64,000 bases of DNA from Theocolax elegans (GCA_026168455.1 CM047426.1:48865589-48929588), one strand, 5' to 3'; counted from the first letter of the stretch, positions 31,686 to 44,381 are shown. Numbers and translations: made by a program. Notes: a model not told the origin generated them from the letters alone.

Positions 31686-32850
31686 TTATGCATCCGGCAC
31701 TTTGTGTAACGCTCCTTGGCGGTGCACAAATTTTATATTATAATTTTGCAGGATGGTATTCCAACGGGCCAATCTCCCTGTTGGATCCTTAATATTATGC
31801 AACCAGAGAAGACTGTGGTGATTCGTTACTACTGTGAACTCTTCCCCTTGCAAATAACCCTTGAGTCGATCTACACACCATAACACGGCCAAGCACTCCT
31901 TTTCCGTGACGGTGCAGTTCCGCTCAGCTTTGCTCAGGGTTCTGCTCACGTAGTATATCGGATGCTCTTCTCCCTTTATCTCTTGCGTGAGAACTCCGGC
32001 TATTGCATAATCGCTGGCATCGGTTTGAAGTGAAAATGGGAGGGAAAAATCGGGTCGGGCTAAAACGGGGGCTTGAGTAAGGGCTAATTTCATCTTCTCG
32101 AACGCTTCTTGCTGCTCTTTGTGCCAGTGCCATCTGGCATCTTTCCTTGTAAGATAATTCAAGGGGGCTCGGTAGTCTGCTAATTTGTCGATAAATCGGG
32201 AATACTAACCGATTAATCCGGTAAATCTCCGTAGCTGATTCAAATTAGTAGAGGCTGGGTATTCCAATATCGGCTTTATCTTCTCATTAATTGTTTTTAG
32301 GCCATCCTGGTTAACTTTATAACCTAGGTATGTAACCTCCGCGCAACAAAATTCAGATTTTTCGCGGTTTAGCTACGAATTAGCTTTCTTAAGGGCTGCT
32401 AATACTATTTTGAGCCACCGAATGTGTTCCTCAAAGGTTTTGGCTGTGATGATTATATCATCTAAATAAGCGAACACATTCGGTTCCCACTCTGGCTTTA
32501 TTAAATTGCCCATTATTTTCTGGAACATGGTTGGTGCGTTTGCCAGACCGTAGGGTACGCGGGTGAATTGAAATAAACCCTTTCCTGGGAGGGCAAAGTC
32601 TGTTATTTCTCGGCTTTCGGGGGCTAGGGGGACTTGATGGTAAGCTTGGGACAGGTCTAGCTTGCTTATGTAGCGGCTTTCTCATAATTGATCTAGTATA
32701 TCATCCATGTTTCGCATGGGCTAATCTATTTTTTTAGTTACTGCATTGACTTGCCTATAGTCAATGCAGAAACGATATGCACCGTTTTAGAGACAATGAC
32801 GGGGCAGCTGCACCATGGACTATCGGAAGGTTCGATGATGCCCTGACGTA
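31686..32850 (-). pseudogene. gypsy-2 reverse transcriptase and RNase H
   Basis: The RT begins in the gag fusion frame (DRMLRQGIIEPSDSPWCSCP, ~32,875) and continues with SRYISKLDLSQAYHQVPL and the catalytic FAYLDDIIITAKTFEEHI (~32,475-32,420). LGYKVNQDGLKTINEKI and LRRFTGLIG follow. RNase H (32,162-31,686) has FSLQTDASDYAIAGVL, RNCTVTEKECLAVLW, a TNHHSLLWL block (Asp to Asn) and ALHKVPDA. Stops occur in RT and between RT and RNase H. Confidence 0.8.
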
Positions 32851-33327
32851 GCATTCTATCGACCTCCGGAAGCGGAGGTTTAATTTGGTCCAATGTCCCT
32901 CGTAATTTTGGGAGATACGTCGAGATGTCTTCATTTGGACCTTGTGTGCGATTTTCAATTATTTGCCGTAAGTTGCTCTGGATTTCCTCCGATCCATATT
33001 GCAATCGCACTACGTCGACAAAGTCAATAAAATTTCTCCAGCTGCTCTTTTCTCTTTTGAACCAATCCCATGCTTCATCGTCGAGCACGGATGGGATAGC
33101 TTTAATGATGTCGTCCATCGAGAGGTTAGATGTCTCCTTGCATTCTTGGAGATTGCTTAGAATGTTTCGGTATCGCTTTTCCTTGTCCCCTTAAATTGAA
33201 TATGATATCAAGAGAAAATTTCTACCGTTCTTTTTTCTCTAGTGAAAAGCGAATCCTCTAAATTGCTGCAATTGGAATAACAATTCCTAAAAGATGGCAT
33301 CGACAAATTTGCTTGCTGCTGTGGCTG
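32850..33327 (-). pseudogene. gypsy-2 gag capsid segment fused to RT
   Basis: The frame 33,118-32,738 reads capsid (DWFKREKSSWRNFIDFVDVV, then EDISTYLPKLRGTLDQI) and passes without a break into RT sequence (PPLPEVDRMLRQGIIEP). Zinc knuckle and protease should lie between them, so this is an in-frame internal deletion. 33,327-33,119 holds degraded gag with stops. Confidence 0.75.
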
Positions 33328-34269
33328 CTACTGTTGGGGATATTGCTGCTGCTGGGGAGGGGGGATGCTAAATGTTATATTTCTGTCAGGGTTTAGATTC
33401 TGGATTTGAGGCTCGTTGGATATGCTGCTCTGGTGTGCTTGTTCTCGTCGTTGCTGCTGCGCTGCTAATTCATCTTCCCATTGCACGCTGGGGAGATTTC
33501 TTCTGCTGCTGCTTGTGTGTGTGCTGCTTCTCGGGTCGTTAGGGTTCGATTGATTACGCTCGTTTAGTCTTCGCTCTGCTGCTGTTTGCTGCACTGCTAT
33601 AAATGCTGAGGGTTGTATGCTGCTTGTCGTTCTTGGCTGCGAGTTCGTATATACGTGTGTGCTTTGTGTTGCTGCGGGAGTTGTATTTGGTATAAAAGGG
33701 TTATTTGATAAGTTTTCATCTGTCAGGATGGTTGGAGCAAGCGTGATAATTGGATAGTACGACGTTGAGTTTATTCCCAATAACGATACTGTTGTGCTTG
33801 GCGATGTATATAATATTTCTGGAATGATAGGTTCCAATAAAAATCTTTGCTGCTCTTGCTCAGTTGGAGACGGCGTTCTTAAATACCTGCACGTTGATTG
33901 TGCTTGCGCACAATATGCTGAATGTAGCAATCTTTCATTTATTGGTTCGTTGCATTCTGTTGTCTCCGCCATCGTCAGTGGATCCTGGTACCGTCCTTGA
34001 GACTGTCCGGTTTGCAGTTCCACGTATAGCATCCGACCAGATGTAATATTTTGCGCTCTTGCTGCTCGGGGAGGGGGAGGGAAATTCGTAATTTCGGATT
34101 GCGTTAGGCAGAGATCCACGAGAGATTCTTCTTCTATTGGGCTATATTCTTCCAAGTGTCGTCCATCTACTTCTGGTTTCCATTCTGTAGCTGAGGGGAC
34201 ATAATTTTTAATTAATTCGTAGCGCGCTACGCGGTCTTGCATTGTACGTATATCATCGTCGATGTTCAA
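33328..34269 (-). CDS. gypsy-2 gag N-terminal ORF, 313 codons, Gln-rich end
   Basis: Open frame beginning MNIDDDIRTMQDRVARYEL. The middle is Pro/Ser/Thr-rich and low in order. The C-terminus is Gln-rich and ends at a TAG where CAG repeats continue in frame on both sides, so the stop is probably a point mutation in a longer gag. No catalytic motif. It lies between the leader and the capsid segment in the expected gag position. Assignment as gag is by position; sequence alone would not identify it. Confidence 0.6.
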   Translation of the reverse strand: MNIDDDIRTMQDRVARYELIKNYVPSATEWKPEVDGRHLEEYSPIEEESLVDLCLTQSEITNFPPPPRAARAQNITSGRMLYVELQTGQSQGRYQDPLTMAETTECNEPINERLLHSAYCAQAQSTCRYLRTPSPTEQEQQRFLLEPIIPEILYTSPSTTVSLLGINSTSYYPIITLAPTILTDENLSNNPFIPNTTPAATQSTHVYTNSQPRTTSSIQPSAFIAVQQTAAERRLNERNQSNPNDPRSSTHTSSSRRNLPSVQWEDELAAQQQRREQAHQSSISNEPQIQNLNPDRNITFSIPPPQQQQYPQQ

Positions 34270-35713
34270 ATCTAGCTAATTACAGTAAATTGTAATTTAC
34301 CCATCGGCGGTATTATTTATGGTGCGCCTAATTATCGCTGCACCTTGTGCTACATTATCAATATTTATTTTGCTACCTAATTTGTAGTTGGCCGCCATTT
34401 TGAATTTTAACTTAATTATTCTATCAATAATTAAGAAGAGGAGGGTATAAGTTTGGCGCAATAAATCTGCAGGTCAATACTTAAGGCAATTAAACTAACA
34501 GCCCAACGTGAAAAAATAAAAATTAAAGCTGAAGTTTCCAATATGCTAGTTATCTGCTTAAATTTTATTCAGGGGAGAAACAATCCAAAATAAGGTAAAT
34601 CAGGCAAGGGTAATAACAAAATATCGGGTTTTTAGGTTTTCGGCTGCTAATAGGGAAAGGCGTAAAAACTATATAAAGTTTGCTGCGGAATGGAGTTACT
34701 ATAGTGCAATTAGTTGAAAAGCAAATGAGAAGAAGGAAAGAGAAAAAAAAATTTTGGTTTTTTTTATGTGCTAATTTGCTTAATTTGTTAATTTGTTAAA
34801 AGCAAAATTAAAGTTTTATTAATGTTAATTATTTGGCTGCTAGCAGGAAAAACAAGAAAATAAAAACAAAAAATAATGTTTTCAATTTGCACGAAAAAAT
34901 AAGAATTTTATTTATTCTGCATTAATTATGTACGGTTTGCAAAATTATTAATTAATTGAATTGCAGCTTCTGCCAGAAAAAGAAAATGAAAATATTAACG
35001 TATCTTGCTCACTGTTGAATATATATTGTTATATATAAGAGCTAAATTATATAAAGCAACAAAAAATATTAATTTTTAGTTAATAATACAATGCAAAAAT
35101 TAAAATAACGGGTTATAATAATAAATGGTATGGCTGCGATGAGAGAAGGGGGGGGGGGAAAGTAAAACAAAATGTTATTTTGCGCGTTACAAAATAAATA
35201 CAAGTATTATAAAATATAGCGAAATATTGTGCACAAATTATGGAGAATTATTAACAAAATATATATTAAAAAAACAAGTTATTTTGCATAAAAATATTGT
35301 TTAAAGAACACAAAAAATGAAATTGAATAATTATAAAATTTTAGCACCACGTGTAAATTTAATTTAAGTTGGCCGAAAATATGGCCACGCGGCTTTTTCC
35401 TCCTTCCCGTATGTGTGCTTCACGCGGGGGGAGGGGAAAATGGCTACGGCTTAACTATTCCTAAATTATTTAACTCCGTCACGCTTGACGTTCACACTTT
35501 ATTTTAATATAAGAATTGCTGCTGCTTACTCTATCATAACTTAGATAATCAAAATTCAATTATATTTTTTTTCAAATTTTTAATTTTTGTTGCTGCTATA
35601 TATAATACTAATAAATGTATAAAAATAAATCCCGTTAATTTAACATTGGCTAAATAATGCGTAACGACGCCATTTTAATGTATATAAAAAAAAAACGTGC
35701 CGATGCCGATAAA
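34270..35713 (-). other. gypsy-2 5' leader (non-coding)
   Basis: About 1.4 kb of AT-rich DNA between gag and the primer site, with scattered TGCTGC triplets and a G10 run at about 35,149-35,158. No frame or other feature is supported. The length is long for a gypsy leader and may include unrecognised insertions. Confidence 0.5.
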
Positions 35714-35729
35714 CCCACGTTGGGCGCCA
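35714..35729 (-). promoter_or_regulatory. gypsy-2 primer binding site, tRNA-Lys
   Basis: The minus strand reads TGGCGCCCAACGTGGG, complementary to the 3' end of animal tRNA-Lys(CUU), whose acceptor/T arm ends CCCACGTTGGGCGCCA. One base separates it from the LTR. It primes minus-strand cDNA synthesis. Confidence 0.85.
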
Positions 35730-35730
35730 A

Positions 35731-36050
35731 TATAACGGTCACTCTGGGGATTAGGGCGTGGCGCCAAAGGCGAAATGAATAATTGAAATATATAAAATTA
35801 TATTAATTTATTATACAAATTGAATATATAGTTTGGGCGCCAGCCGCATACGGCCGCAGTGAATTTATTATATCGTCAAGCTCGGATGCGTATGAGCTGC
35901 TGCTGCTTGCTGCGCGAGGGGCGGGAAGGGGAGGGTAGTAAAGGGGAAGCATACTTACGAGTTGGAAGAAATGCGGATACCCGGTGCAGGCGTGCACCCA
36001 CCTTATCAACGTGGAGATCGTTTCCTCGGATTTTGCCACTGCAGTCACTG

Positions 36051-36115
<65 letters not shown>

Positions 36116-36468
36116 TCAGAGATCGGTGATCGGTGATCGGTTTTGATTACTAATCTATGTATCGGTCGGCCGGTGTTGCCTCGATGGCCTCCCGATAAGC
36201 TCTCTCGAGCTCGGGCTTGTTCGCTGCTTCGTTGCTCGGGCCCGACGTGCGCACGCAGCTTCTCGCGTCGAGTCGCCCATCGGCCGCCGTCGTCTCGCGC
36301 GCCTCGTGGAGTGAGTGCTCGCGGCCATGTTTACCAAAGCGGACGATATTGCCTGGGCTGCTGCTTCCCACGGAGAGGACGGTGTTCCTGGTGATGCTGT
36401 TGACCAGGTAAGCCTTTATGATCGTTCCGTTGTGTTAACATATCGGCTAATAGGTCCACTCCGTTACA
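35731..36468 (-). repeat. gypsy-2 5' LTR (738 bp)
   Basis: On the plus strand it runs from TATAACGG beside the primer site to CCGTTACA at 36,461-36,468. These ends are imperfect inverted repeats and match the ends of the solo LTR at 41,180-42,301. It contains a (CA)28 microsatellite at about 36,057-36,113. The outer boundary is inferred from the terminal motif; no TSD was confirmed. Confidence 0.6.
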
Positions 36469-37441
36469 GGTGCAGGCGGGACGGCCGATACTCGAATCTT
36501 CTCTCTCACTCGCTCTCACGATGGCCGCTCAGCTGGTGCGCGTCGGTCCTTGCTGCTGCTCTTCTTGGAGGCTGCGTTGCTGCGGGGATATCTGGCTGCT
36601 TCCTGGATAAATATCTACCTCTCGAGGGAGTGCTGCGTATTTAATACTAGTTATTAATTGAGAGTTATGGTAATGTTATGATTACCATAACCTCACTTCT
36701 AATCCTCTCATAGCATGTAGCTGTCAGTTACTGTGTGCAACTACATGCTTCCTTGTCTCCTCCTAATTGGGATTATTATTAATTGCTTAATATGTTTCAG
36801 CTTCCTAGAGTCTTCTTGCTGCTTGAGCTGCTCAGCCTGGCACCTTGGACCATCGTAGGCTGTTTCATGGTCCTGGTGCGATGCCTCCTGGAAGCCGTTT
36901 AGCCTCTCCTGATGTGCTGCTTCATTGTGCTAGGTGATAGGAACCAGGAGAAGTATTGGGAATTTGGGGCTTATGGTTAGGTTAGGTAGGCTTAGAGATG
37001 TGAGGGTAGGTAGGCTAGCTTATATTGGGACTCGCTCGCTTATTATTATTGATACGTATAACATACCTTGTCACACACCACTGCAGCCGACGTTGGCTTC
37101 CGTTGCCCAGGAGGCCAAAGCGACACGGATTGACTGGGCCATCCACGGGGCACATCCCGGTAAGTTTGTTATATTACCACGCGCCCCCCCCCCCTTCCCA
37201 GAGTGTATGTGTGTGTGAGACCTCGAGAGTGTATTCGGGTACGCCGATACCCGAATAGCGGAGATCGGGGCAGAGTCAACTGCAGGCGAGGAACTCGATC
37301 CGGTTGAAGCCCGATACTTCCGCCCGGCCTGGATGGCCAATTGTTAATTGAATTAAAATAAATGTTTTATTCATTTTTATTTTAATTAATTTTGTGTTTA
37401 TTATTTCTTCCCGCTCCCGCCGATATCCTCTTAATTTATAA
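36469..37441. other. Unassigned spacer
   Basis: No gene found. It holds GGTTAGGTTAGG (36,975-36,986, two units of the insect telomere-type repeat, too short to interpret) and a C12 run at about 37,183-37,194 followed by TTCCC that resembles a reversed polypurine tract. A small inverted GGGTACGCCGATACCC lies near 37,239. Frames around 36,100-37,340 lack domains. Confidence 0.35.
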
Positions 37442-38602
37442 CTAGCTAAAATCCTCACTCGCTCACGCTCGCTCGCTGACAAATCATTATCTAATAGATA
37501 ATATTAAATTAAACTAAAAAATATTTTATTATTTAACTACATTCAATTATTATTTATTAAATTGTACCCATATAGATTTATTATCATATGTATAATAATT
37601 AATGAATTTATTATTATTATACGATTAATTAAAATGATAATATTAAAAAAATAGAAATTATCTATAAAAATATAAGAATAATTATTTTTGTATGAAATAG
37701 AGTTTAATTATTATTGCAATAGCACTTTTCATAAAGGAATTATTATTGATTTTTTATTGTCATGTGATATGTATACATCCTTTGCAAATAATTTATTTAT
37801 TTATTTAGCAGTACTTATTAATTTGTATGTGATTGGTAATTTGGTAATAGCACTTTTTATACACTGAGAAAAATATTATAATCTATATTAAAAAAATCTA
37901 TATTAAAAATTACTATATTGTATAGGAAAAGTGTGACATCTCAGCAATATAATAATTTTTGCTATGTTATATAGTAATATTTAGATATAATATCTTTTAA
38001 TATCCAATATCGTAATTTTTGATATTCAATATAGTAATTTTTATTATATAAGTCAGCAAATTATATTATTCAATCTGGTATTTTTTAAATGCGAATTTAA
38101 GGAAGTAAAAATATAATGTATATATTGGGGGAATTCCTTTTGTCAATTAAGTACTACAGAAGCATTTAATATTTGGAGATTTTATTATATACTATTCTTA
38201 CGCAGTTGATCGCAATTTTTATTCACTCGCATATATTTATTCATTACACTTATTAGTCACAAACTTAAATATTATTTCAATCGCTATCATTGCAATACGC
38301 TGAACGGAAGATACATTTTCACATAATAACTAAATATCTTGTTGTTTCTTATATACTAGTTGACACATTTTTGAGCATTTGCGAGAAGAACTGGAAAAAT
38401 AGAAAATTTTATACACGCCACCTATTGGACGAATGGAGTAATTAGAATATAGCGTTAAATTTTTAATTGCCTTAAATTAAAAAGTCGTCTCAAAATGAAC
38501 GAAATGAACGTATACGCGTATATAAAATATTTCTACAATACATATTATACAAATTTTAATATATGTAGTATATACATTTCACTATATATGATGTAAGAAC
38601 TT

Positions 38603-38929
38603 TTGTTATTTTGATATTAAAATTTGCTATTTACGTAAGATTAATTATAACATTACATATTAAATATTGTAAAACTTTATTTTATAAATTTTATAAATTA
38701 ACAAAATATAGTATAAATATTTTAATAATTTTTGTCTATATATATAACTTATTTATATAAAAACTCAACCAAATAATTAAATATTGATCATACATATATA
38801 ATTATAATTTATTTATATATTAGGTAGTTTATGTTATTATGTATTATAGTACTTATAGTATTTATGGTATTTAAGTTATTTATATTATTTTATTACTATT
38901 TATTATTATTTTTATTATTATCTACTGGA
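38603..38929. other. AT-rich interior of the foldback element
   Basis: More than 80% A+T by eye with TTATTATT runs. No gene or structured repeat seen. Confidence 0.5.
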
Positions 38930-39600
38930 ACGCACATTACGTAATTAAAAAAAAACATTTCTTTCTGGAGATGATTTCCAGGTCCCTAATGTTACCTCCA
39001 GATCATCGCGGTATCATCTACTGGAACGCACATTACGAAATTTAAAAAAAAATTAATTTCTTCCTGTAGATGATATCCAGGTCCCTTATGTTGCCTCCAG
39101 ATCATCGCGGCATCATCTACTGGAACAAACATTACGAAATTAAAAAAAAAATATTCCCTTCCTGTTGATGATATCCAGTCCTTCATGTTACCTTTAGTTA
39201 TAACTGATCGATATAAGCAAATAAATAATCGAGGTTTTTTTATAAAAAAGTTAAGCATTATTTCTAATTAATCCGTGTGGTTCCGCGATCACTTTCATTA
39301 AAAAAAATTCATTTTTTCGAAAATTCAAGAGAGATAAGAAGAGTTAAAAAATAAAAAGTCTGCCTGTACGGACGTACGAACGTACGCTAAGAATTAAACT
39401 TTTACACCATTAAAAAATTAATTAAATACCTATAAAAATTCAAACACTATGTCTAGTTATTCCTTTGGGTGCCGCGATCATGTTGAATTAAAAAAAATTA
39501 ATTTTTATAAAATATTTAAAAAAATATAACATGATTTATACTTAAATCGTCATTTAGACAGTATAAAATTTTAATATAATGTGGATGGATGTGGTTGTGG
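38930..39600. repeat. Hairpin-forming ~95-bp repeat array with conserved tail, copy 1
   Basis: Three units of a ~90-100-bp repeat (CCAGGTCCCTAATGTTACCT core, then an A-run) are followed by a ~350-bp tail containing GTGGTTCCGCGATCAC, GTACGGACGTACGAACGTAC, a TGCCGCGATCATG block and TTAATATAATGTGGAT (~39,570-39,586). Within units GTAGATGATG and CATCATCTAC can pair as a 10-bp stem. The same tail follows the arrays at 39,756 and 53,690, so array plus tail behaves as one repeated unit. Confidence 0.75.
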
Positions 39601-39755
39601 ATAATTTCATTTAATATCTACTTAATGAACTGAATTTTCCTGAATTTTTGAGAATTGATCTACTACTTACATCCTACATTCTAGTAATGTTGTTAATATC
39701 TCTTAGTTTATTAACAAAATTATCATAAATTTATTATAATTACTAAATATCTTGG

Positions 39756-41120
39756 AAGGTTCATTACGAAATTAAAAAAAAATCATTTCTTTCTGGAGAT
39801 GATTTCCAGGTCCCTAATGTTACCTCCAGGTTAACGGGGCAACATTTACTGAAAGGCCTATTACGGAATCAAAAAAAAATATTTTCTTTCTGTAGTAGAT
39901 GTCCAGGTCCCTAATGTTACCTCCAGGTCATCGGGACATCATCTACTGGAAGGTTCATTATCAAAATAAAAAAAAATTTTCTTCCTGTAGATGATGTCTA
40001 GGTCCCTAATGTTACCTCCAGGTTAACGGGATAACATCTACTGGAAAGCCTATTACGAAACCAAAAAAAAAATTTTTCCTGTAGATGATGTCCAGGTCCA
40101 TTATGTTACCTCCAGATCATCGCGGCATCATCTACTGGAACGCACATTACGAAATTTAAAAAAAATTTCTTCCTGTAGAAGATGTCTAGGTCCCTACTGC
40201 TACCTCCAGGTCGACGGGGCATAATCTACTGGCAGGCATATTACGAAATCAAAAAAAAAATTTTTTCTTCCTGTAGGAGATGTCTAGGTCGGTAATGTTA
40301 CCTCCAGGTCAACAGGGTATCATCTACTGAAAGACCTATTACGAAATAAAAAAAAAAAATTTTCTTCCTGTAGATGATGTGCAGGTCACTAATGTTACCT
40401 CCAGGTCATCGGGGCAACATCTACTGGAAGGCATATTACGAAATTAAAAAACAAAAGTTTTCTTCCTGTAGAAGATTTCTAGGTCCGTAATGTTACCTCC
40501 AGGTCATCGGGGCAACTCCTACTGTGAGACTTATTACGATATCAAAAAAAAAAAAATTTTCTTCCTGTAGAAGATGTCCAGGTCCCTACTGTTACCTTCA
40601 GGTCGACGGGGCATCATCTACTGGAGCCCATATTACGAAATTAAAAAAAAATATTCCCTTCCTGTTGATGATGTCCAGTCCTTAATGTTACCTTCAGTTA
40701 TAACTGATATTGATAAACAAATAAATAATCGTGTTAAATAATCGAGGGTAAACCATATAAAAAAGTAATTAAGCACCTATAAAAAAGTTAAACACTATTA
40801 TTAATTAATCCGTATGATTCCGCGATCACTTTCATTAAAAAAAATTCATTTTTTCGAAAATTCAAGAGAGATAATAAGAGTCAAAAAATAAAAAGTCTGC
40901 CTGTACAGACGTACGAACGTACGCTCAGACTTAAACTTTTAAACCATTAAAAAATTAATTAAATACCTATAAAAAATTCAAACACTATGTCTAATTATTC
41001 CTTTGGTGCCGCGATCCTATTGAATAAAAAAAAATTAATTTTTACAAACTATTTAAAAAAATATACCATAATTTATACTTAAATCGTTATTTTGACAGTA
41101 TAAAATTTTAATATAATGTG
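39756..41120. repeat. Hairpin-forming ~95-bp repeat array with conserved tail, copy 2
   Basis: About ten units (39,760-40,710), each with an A-run, TTCTTCCTGTAG, a GATGTCCAGG or GATGTCTAGG core, TTACCTCCAGGTC and CATCATCTACTGG. The conserved tail (40,780-41,115) ends TTAATATAATGTGGAT as in copies 1 and 3. No coding potential. Confidence 0.8.
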
Positions 41121-41179
41121 GATATGTATGTTCAATATTTAATTATTTGGTTGATTTTTTTTACATATATATACTACAT

Positions 41180-42301
41180 TATAACGGTAAGCGAGTTACC
41201 GATCAGGTGAGTAACTGAAAAGAGTATCGAGAGTGATGCGCGCGCATGGAACGCGCGCGAGAATCGTGCGCGAGAGGGGTATCGTGATAGATTTCGCGCG
41301 CGCACGACAACAACACGGTGTTGGTGACCGGTGATTGTTTTTTTCGGGATAAAAGAGCAAAAGAACTGTTGTGCGTTGTGTGTGGGTGTGAGCAGTTTCT
41401 CCCCACTAACCTCCACGTCGACGTGTGCAGCAGCACCTCTCACAGACAGTGAGAAAAGGAGGCTCGGCGAATCCCACCTTCTCGACCGTTGGAGAGAAAG
41501 AGAGAGACATATACGAGGACGAGCTCTCTCTCAATAGCACAGCCTTTTCCCGCCGAAGCGAGATATTCAGATACGCGGTAAGTGGTGCACCACATTTAGA
41601 CCCGCGTGTCTATCTAATTTTCGCGTCCCGATTTACCTGGTACGGTCCAGGTGAGGAAGCGTTCCTCCCTTTTCCCCTCTCGTGACAATACCCGCACGGA
41701 TAGAAAGGTCGGTGGTTCGCGGGAGCCATTTCACGAGAGAAGGCGCGCGTGACGTAGTAAGCTTCTACGTAAAAGCTCTCTACGTCAGAGATTCATACGT
41801 CACACGGTGTGACGTATGCCATCAGGTTAAGCAGCCGATCATATCCGGATCGGTTGCTCGTAATCTACTGTTAAATAGATTTTAACTGATTCTTTTCGCG
41901 CTGACCTCGGGGGTAGTCATCGGTACGACTCCCCGTAAATTGTTAAAGTTCATTTATAGTTTATTTATTAATATTTAAGTGTTAATTTAATAAATTGACT
42001 CGGCGAGACAATCTTTCTTGCCGATTAACAATAATATCGATTGTTGATAGTGTTTTACCGGTTACCGTTCTATCCTACGAATACCGCCCTCTCCGGTGTT
42101 TATCCTAATTGGCAAATTTGGGCATAGGGCCCAACACACGGTATATAAGTCAAACGAGGTGTTTGACGTTGTTAACGGCATTGCACGGGTATCAAAGGGA
42201 TTCCCGGCCGCATCGTGGGACTGCACACTTAAGGTTGGTAAGTTGGGACAGATTGGGCCTAACCGTGGGCCTTACATATCCCCAGTACCCACCCCGTTAC
42301 A
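41180..42301 (+). repeat. Solo LTR (1122 bp), TSD ACAT
   Basis: Begins TATAACGGTAAGCG and ends CCCCGTTACA. ACAT flanks both sides (41,176-41,179 and 42,302-42,305). The foldback's left arm, read in reverse (~38,560-38,585), preserves the uninterrupted target ACTACATATATTAAAA, proving a clean 4-bp duplication. AATAAA near 41,989 suggests the plus orientation. The termini resemble those of the gypsy-2 LTR, but the body differs. No internal element sequence remains, consistent with LTR-LTR recombination. Open frames inside (41,331-42,323) have no domain. Confidence 0.85.
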
Positions 42302-43274
42302 ACATATATTAAAATTTGTATAATAGGTATTGTAGAAATATTTTATATACGCGTATACGTTCATTTCTTTTTCAGTATTCAATTGTTTCGAGACGACTTT
42401 TTAATTTAAGGCTATTCTAATTATTCCGTTCGTCCAATAGGTGGCGTGTATAAAATTTTCTATTTTTCCAGTTCTTCTCGCAAATGATCAAAAATGTGTA
42501 TTATGCGAAAATGTATCTTACGTTCAGCGTATTTCAATGATAGCGATTGAAACAATATTTAAGTTAGTGACTAATAAGTGTAATGAATAAATATATGCGA
42601 GTGAATAAAAATTGCGATCAACTGCGTAAGAATAGTATATAATAAAATCTCCAAATATTAAATGCTTCTGTAGTACTTAATTGACAAAAGGAATTCCCCC
42701 AATATATACATTATATTTTTACTTCCTTAAATTCGCATTTAAAAAATACCAGATTGAATAATATAATTTGCTGACTTATATAATAAAAATTACAATATTG
42801 AGTATCAAAAATTACGATATTGGATATTAAAAGATAGTACATCTAAATTTTACTATGTAACATAGCAAAAATTATTATATTGCTGAGATGTCACACTTTT
42901 CCTATACAATAGAGTAATTTTAAATATAGATTATTTTATATAGATTTTTTTAATATAGATTATAATATTTTTCTCAGTGTATAAAAAGTGCTATTACCAA
43001 ATTACCAATCACATACAAATTAATAAGTACTGCTAAGTAAATAAATAAATTATTTGCAAAGGATGTATACATATCACATGACAATAAAAAATCAATAATA
43101 ATTCCTTTATGAAAATTGCTATTGCAATAATAATTAAACTCTATTTCATACAAAAGTAATTATTTTTATATTTTATACATAATTTCTATTTTTTTAATAT
43201 TATCATTTTAATTCATCGTATAATAATAATAATCATTAATTATTATACATATGATAATAAATCTATATGGGTAC

Positions 43275-44131
43275 TGTAACAGGGTTATTCTCGTACGTCA
43301 GGAGGGTTTTAATTGTCCTGTGCATATCCTCAATGCACAGGAAATATTCTCCGTGTACCGATCATCTGTTTTACCAGACAACTAACCGATCGTCAGAACC
43401 GTCCTTGGAGTGGTGCGAGCTAGCCTCAAGCTCCGCACGACGACGTCTTTCCTGTGTACAATGTGTGCACTTACCTAGTGTACACTTATCCTCCGTCGAT
43501 ACTCGTACTCGGCTACTCAGTTATGTGTCGTGCGCAGTACAATGCACGACACCCGCGGGGCATGGCGGTATTCGCCTTCGGGGACAGGGAGTAATCGCCG
43601 GTTAATTAAGATAACTCGGAATTAGAAGTGATTAATTAATTTATTGATACGAAATAAGAATAAAAGAAACGTTACAATAGGGTGAGCCAAGGCAAGGTCG
43701 AACCTTGGCTCAAAGCAAATAAGGCTATTCGCGTAACCTATACAAGATACAAAATACACGATGACGTGTGTGTGTGTGTGCGCCCGCCGCAATACACGCG
43801 TCGAGACTCGCAGTCTCGATCTACTCGGGGAGGAGGTTATATTCGCCAGGTATCGGTTACCTGGCTCTGCAATGTTTATCGCTGGGTTGCAATCGCGCCG
43901 GAGTGTGTAGCACTCCGGTTTGCCGTAATCGGGACTTACGGGGCGAGAGAGAGTGTCGCGATGAGAGCGGCTAACCTCTCGTATACTTCTGCGTCGGGAT
44001 ACCGCGCGTATCCCGTCGCCGGTTTCGCTCGCGGTACGGTGGTAATAAACCGGATATAGCCTGGCCAGGACTTACGTTAGTCAGAGGATGATCCCGGGGT
44101 GGACGGCACGTGTCTCGTTCCCTTCGGTCTC

Positions 44132-44162
<31 letters not shown>

Positions 44163-44381
44163 AATACTCTCGTCCTACTGCACACCTCACTCGCGGGGTA
44201 CGCCTTATTCTTCCTCCTGTACGATTCCCGATACCGTGTTTGTTCGAGGCTCGAACGATACTGCCGGTGTGCCAAGCACACCGACTCTCCGCCGCGCTCG
44301 CGCATGCGCCTTACGCGTCTTCAACGGTAGACTCACGCGATCGGTACGATTTTCGTCTCGCGTGAACCGTTTACCGTTACA
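43275..44381 (-). repeat. gypsy-3 3' LTR
   Basis: On the plus strand it starts TGTAACAGGG and ends CCGTTACA; these ends are short inverted repeats. It contains a (TC)n run (about 44,127-44,162). It aligns along its full length with 52,447-53,558. Open frames inside (such as 43,682-44,059) occur in both LTRs and are not genes. Confidence 0.92.

Larger units (their letters stand above)
29720..36468 (-). mobile_element. gypsy-2: Ty3/gypsy element, tRNA-Lys primer site, deleted protease
   Basis: Minus-strand order: LTR (36,468-35,731), primer binding site (35,729-35,714), long leader, gag (34,269-32,850), RT directly fused to gag, RNase H, integrase (31,560-30,420) with a terminal AT-hook. Multiple stops are present (for example CAG to TAG in a Gln run at ~33,328). 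The left boundary is uncertain. It is a different family from gypsy-1 and gypsy-3 by sequence, but shares the tRNA-Lys primer site with gypsy-3. Confidence 0.8.

Noticed and set aside
35803..36146. Frames with CVCVCV or THTHTH runs
   Set aside because: Translation of the (CA)n microsatellite inside the gypsy-2 LTR.
36143..36644. Overlapping plus-strand frames, possible host gene
   Set aside because: They lie in and beside the gypsy-2 LTR, show no domain, and reflect GC-rich composition.
36975..36986. Interstitial telomere repeat
   Set aside because: Only two GGTTAG units; too short to separate from chance.
38930..40720. CRISPR array
   Set aside because: Units are contiguous ~95-bp repeats without unique spacers of fixed length, in a eukaryotic TE context.
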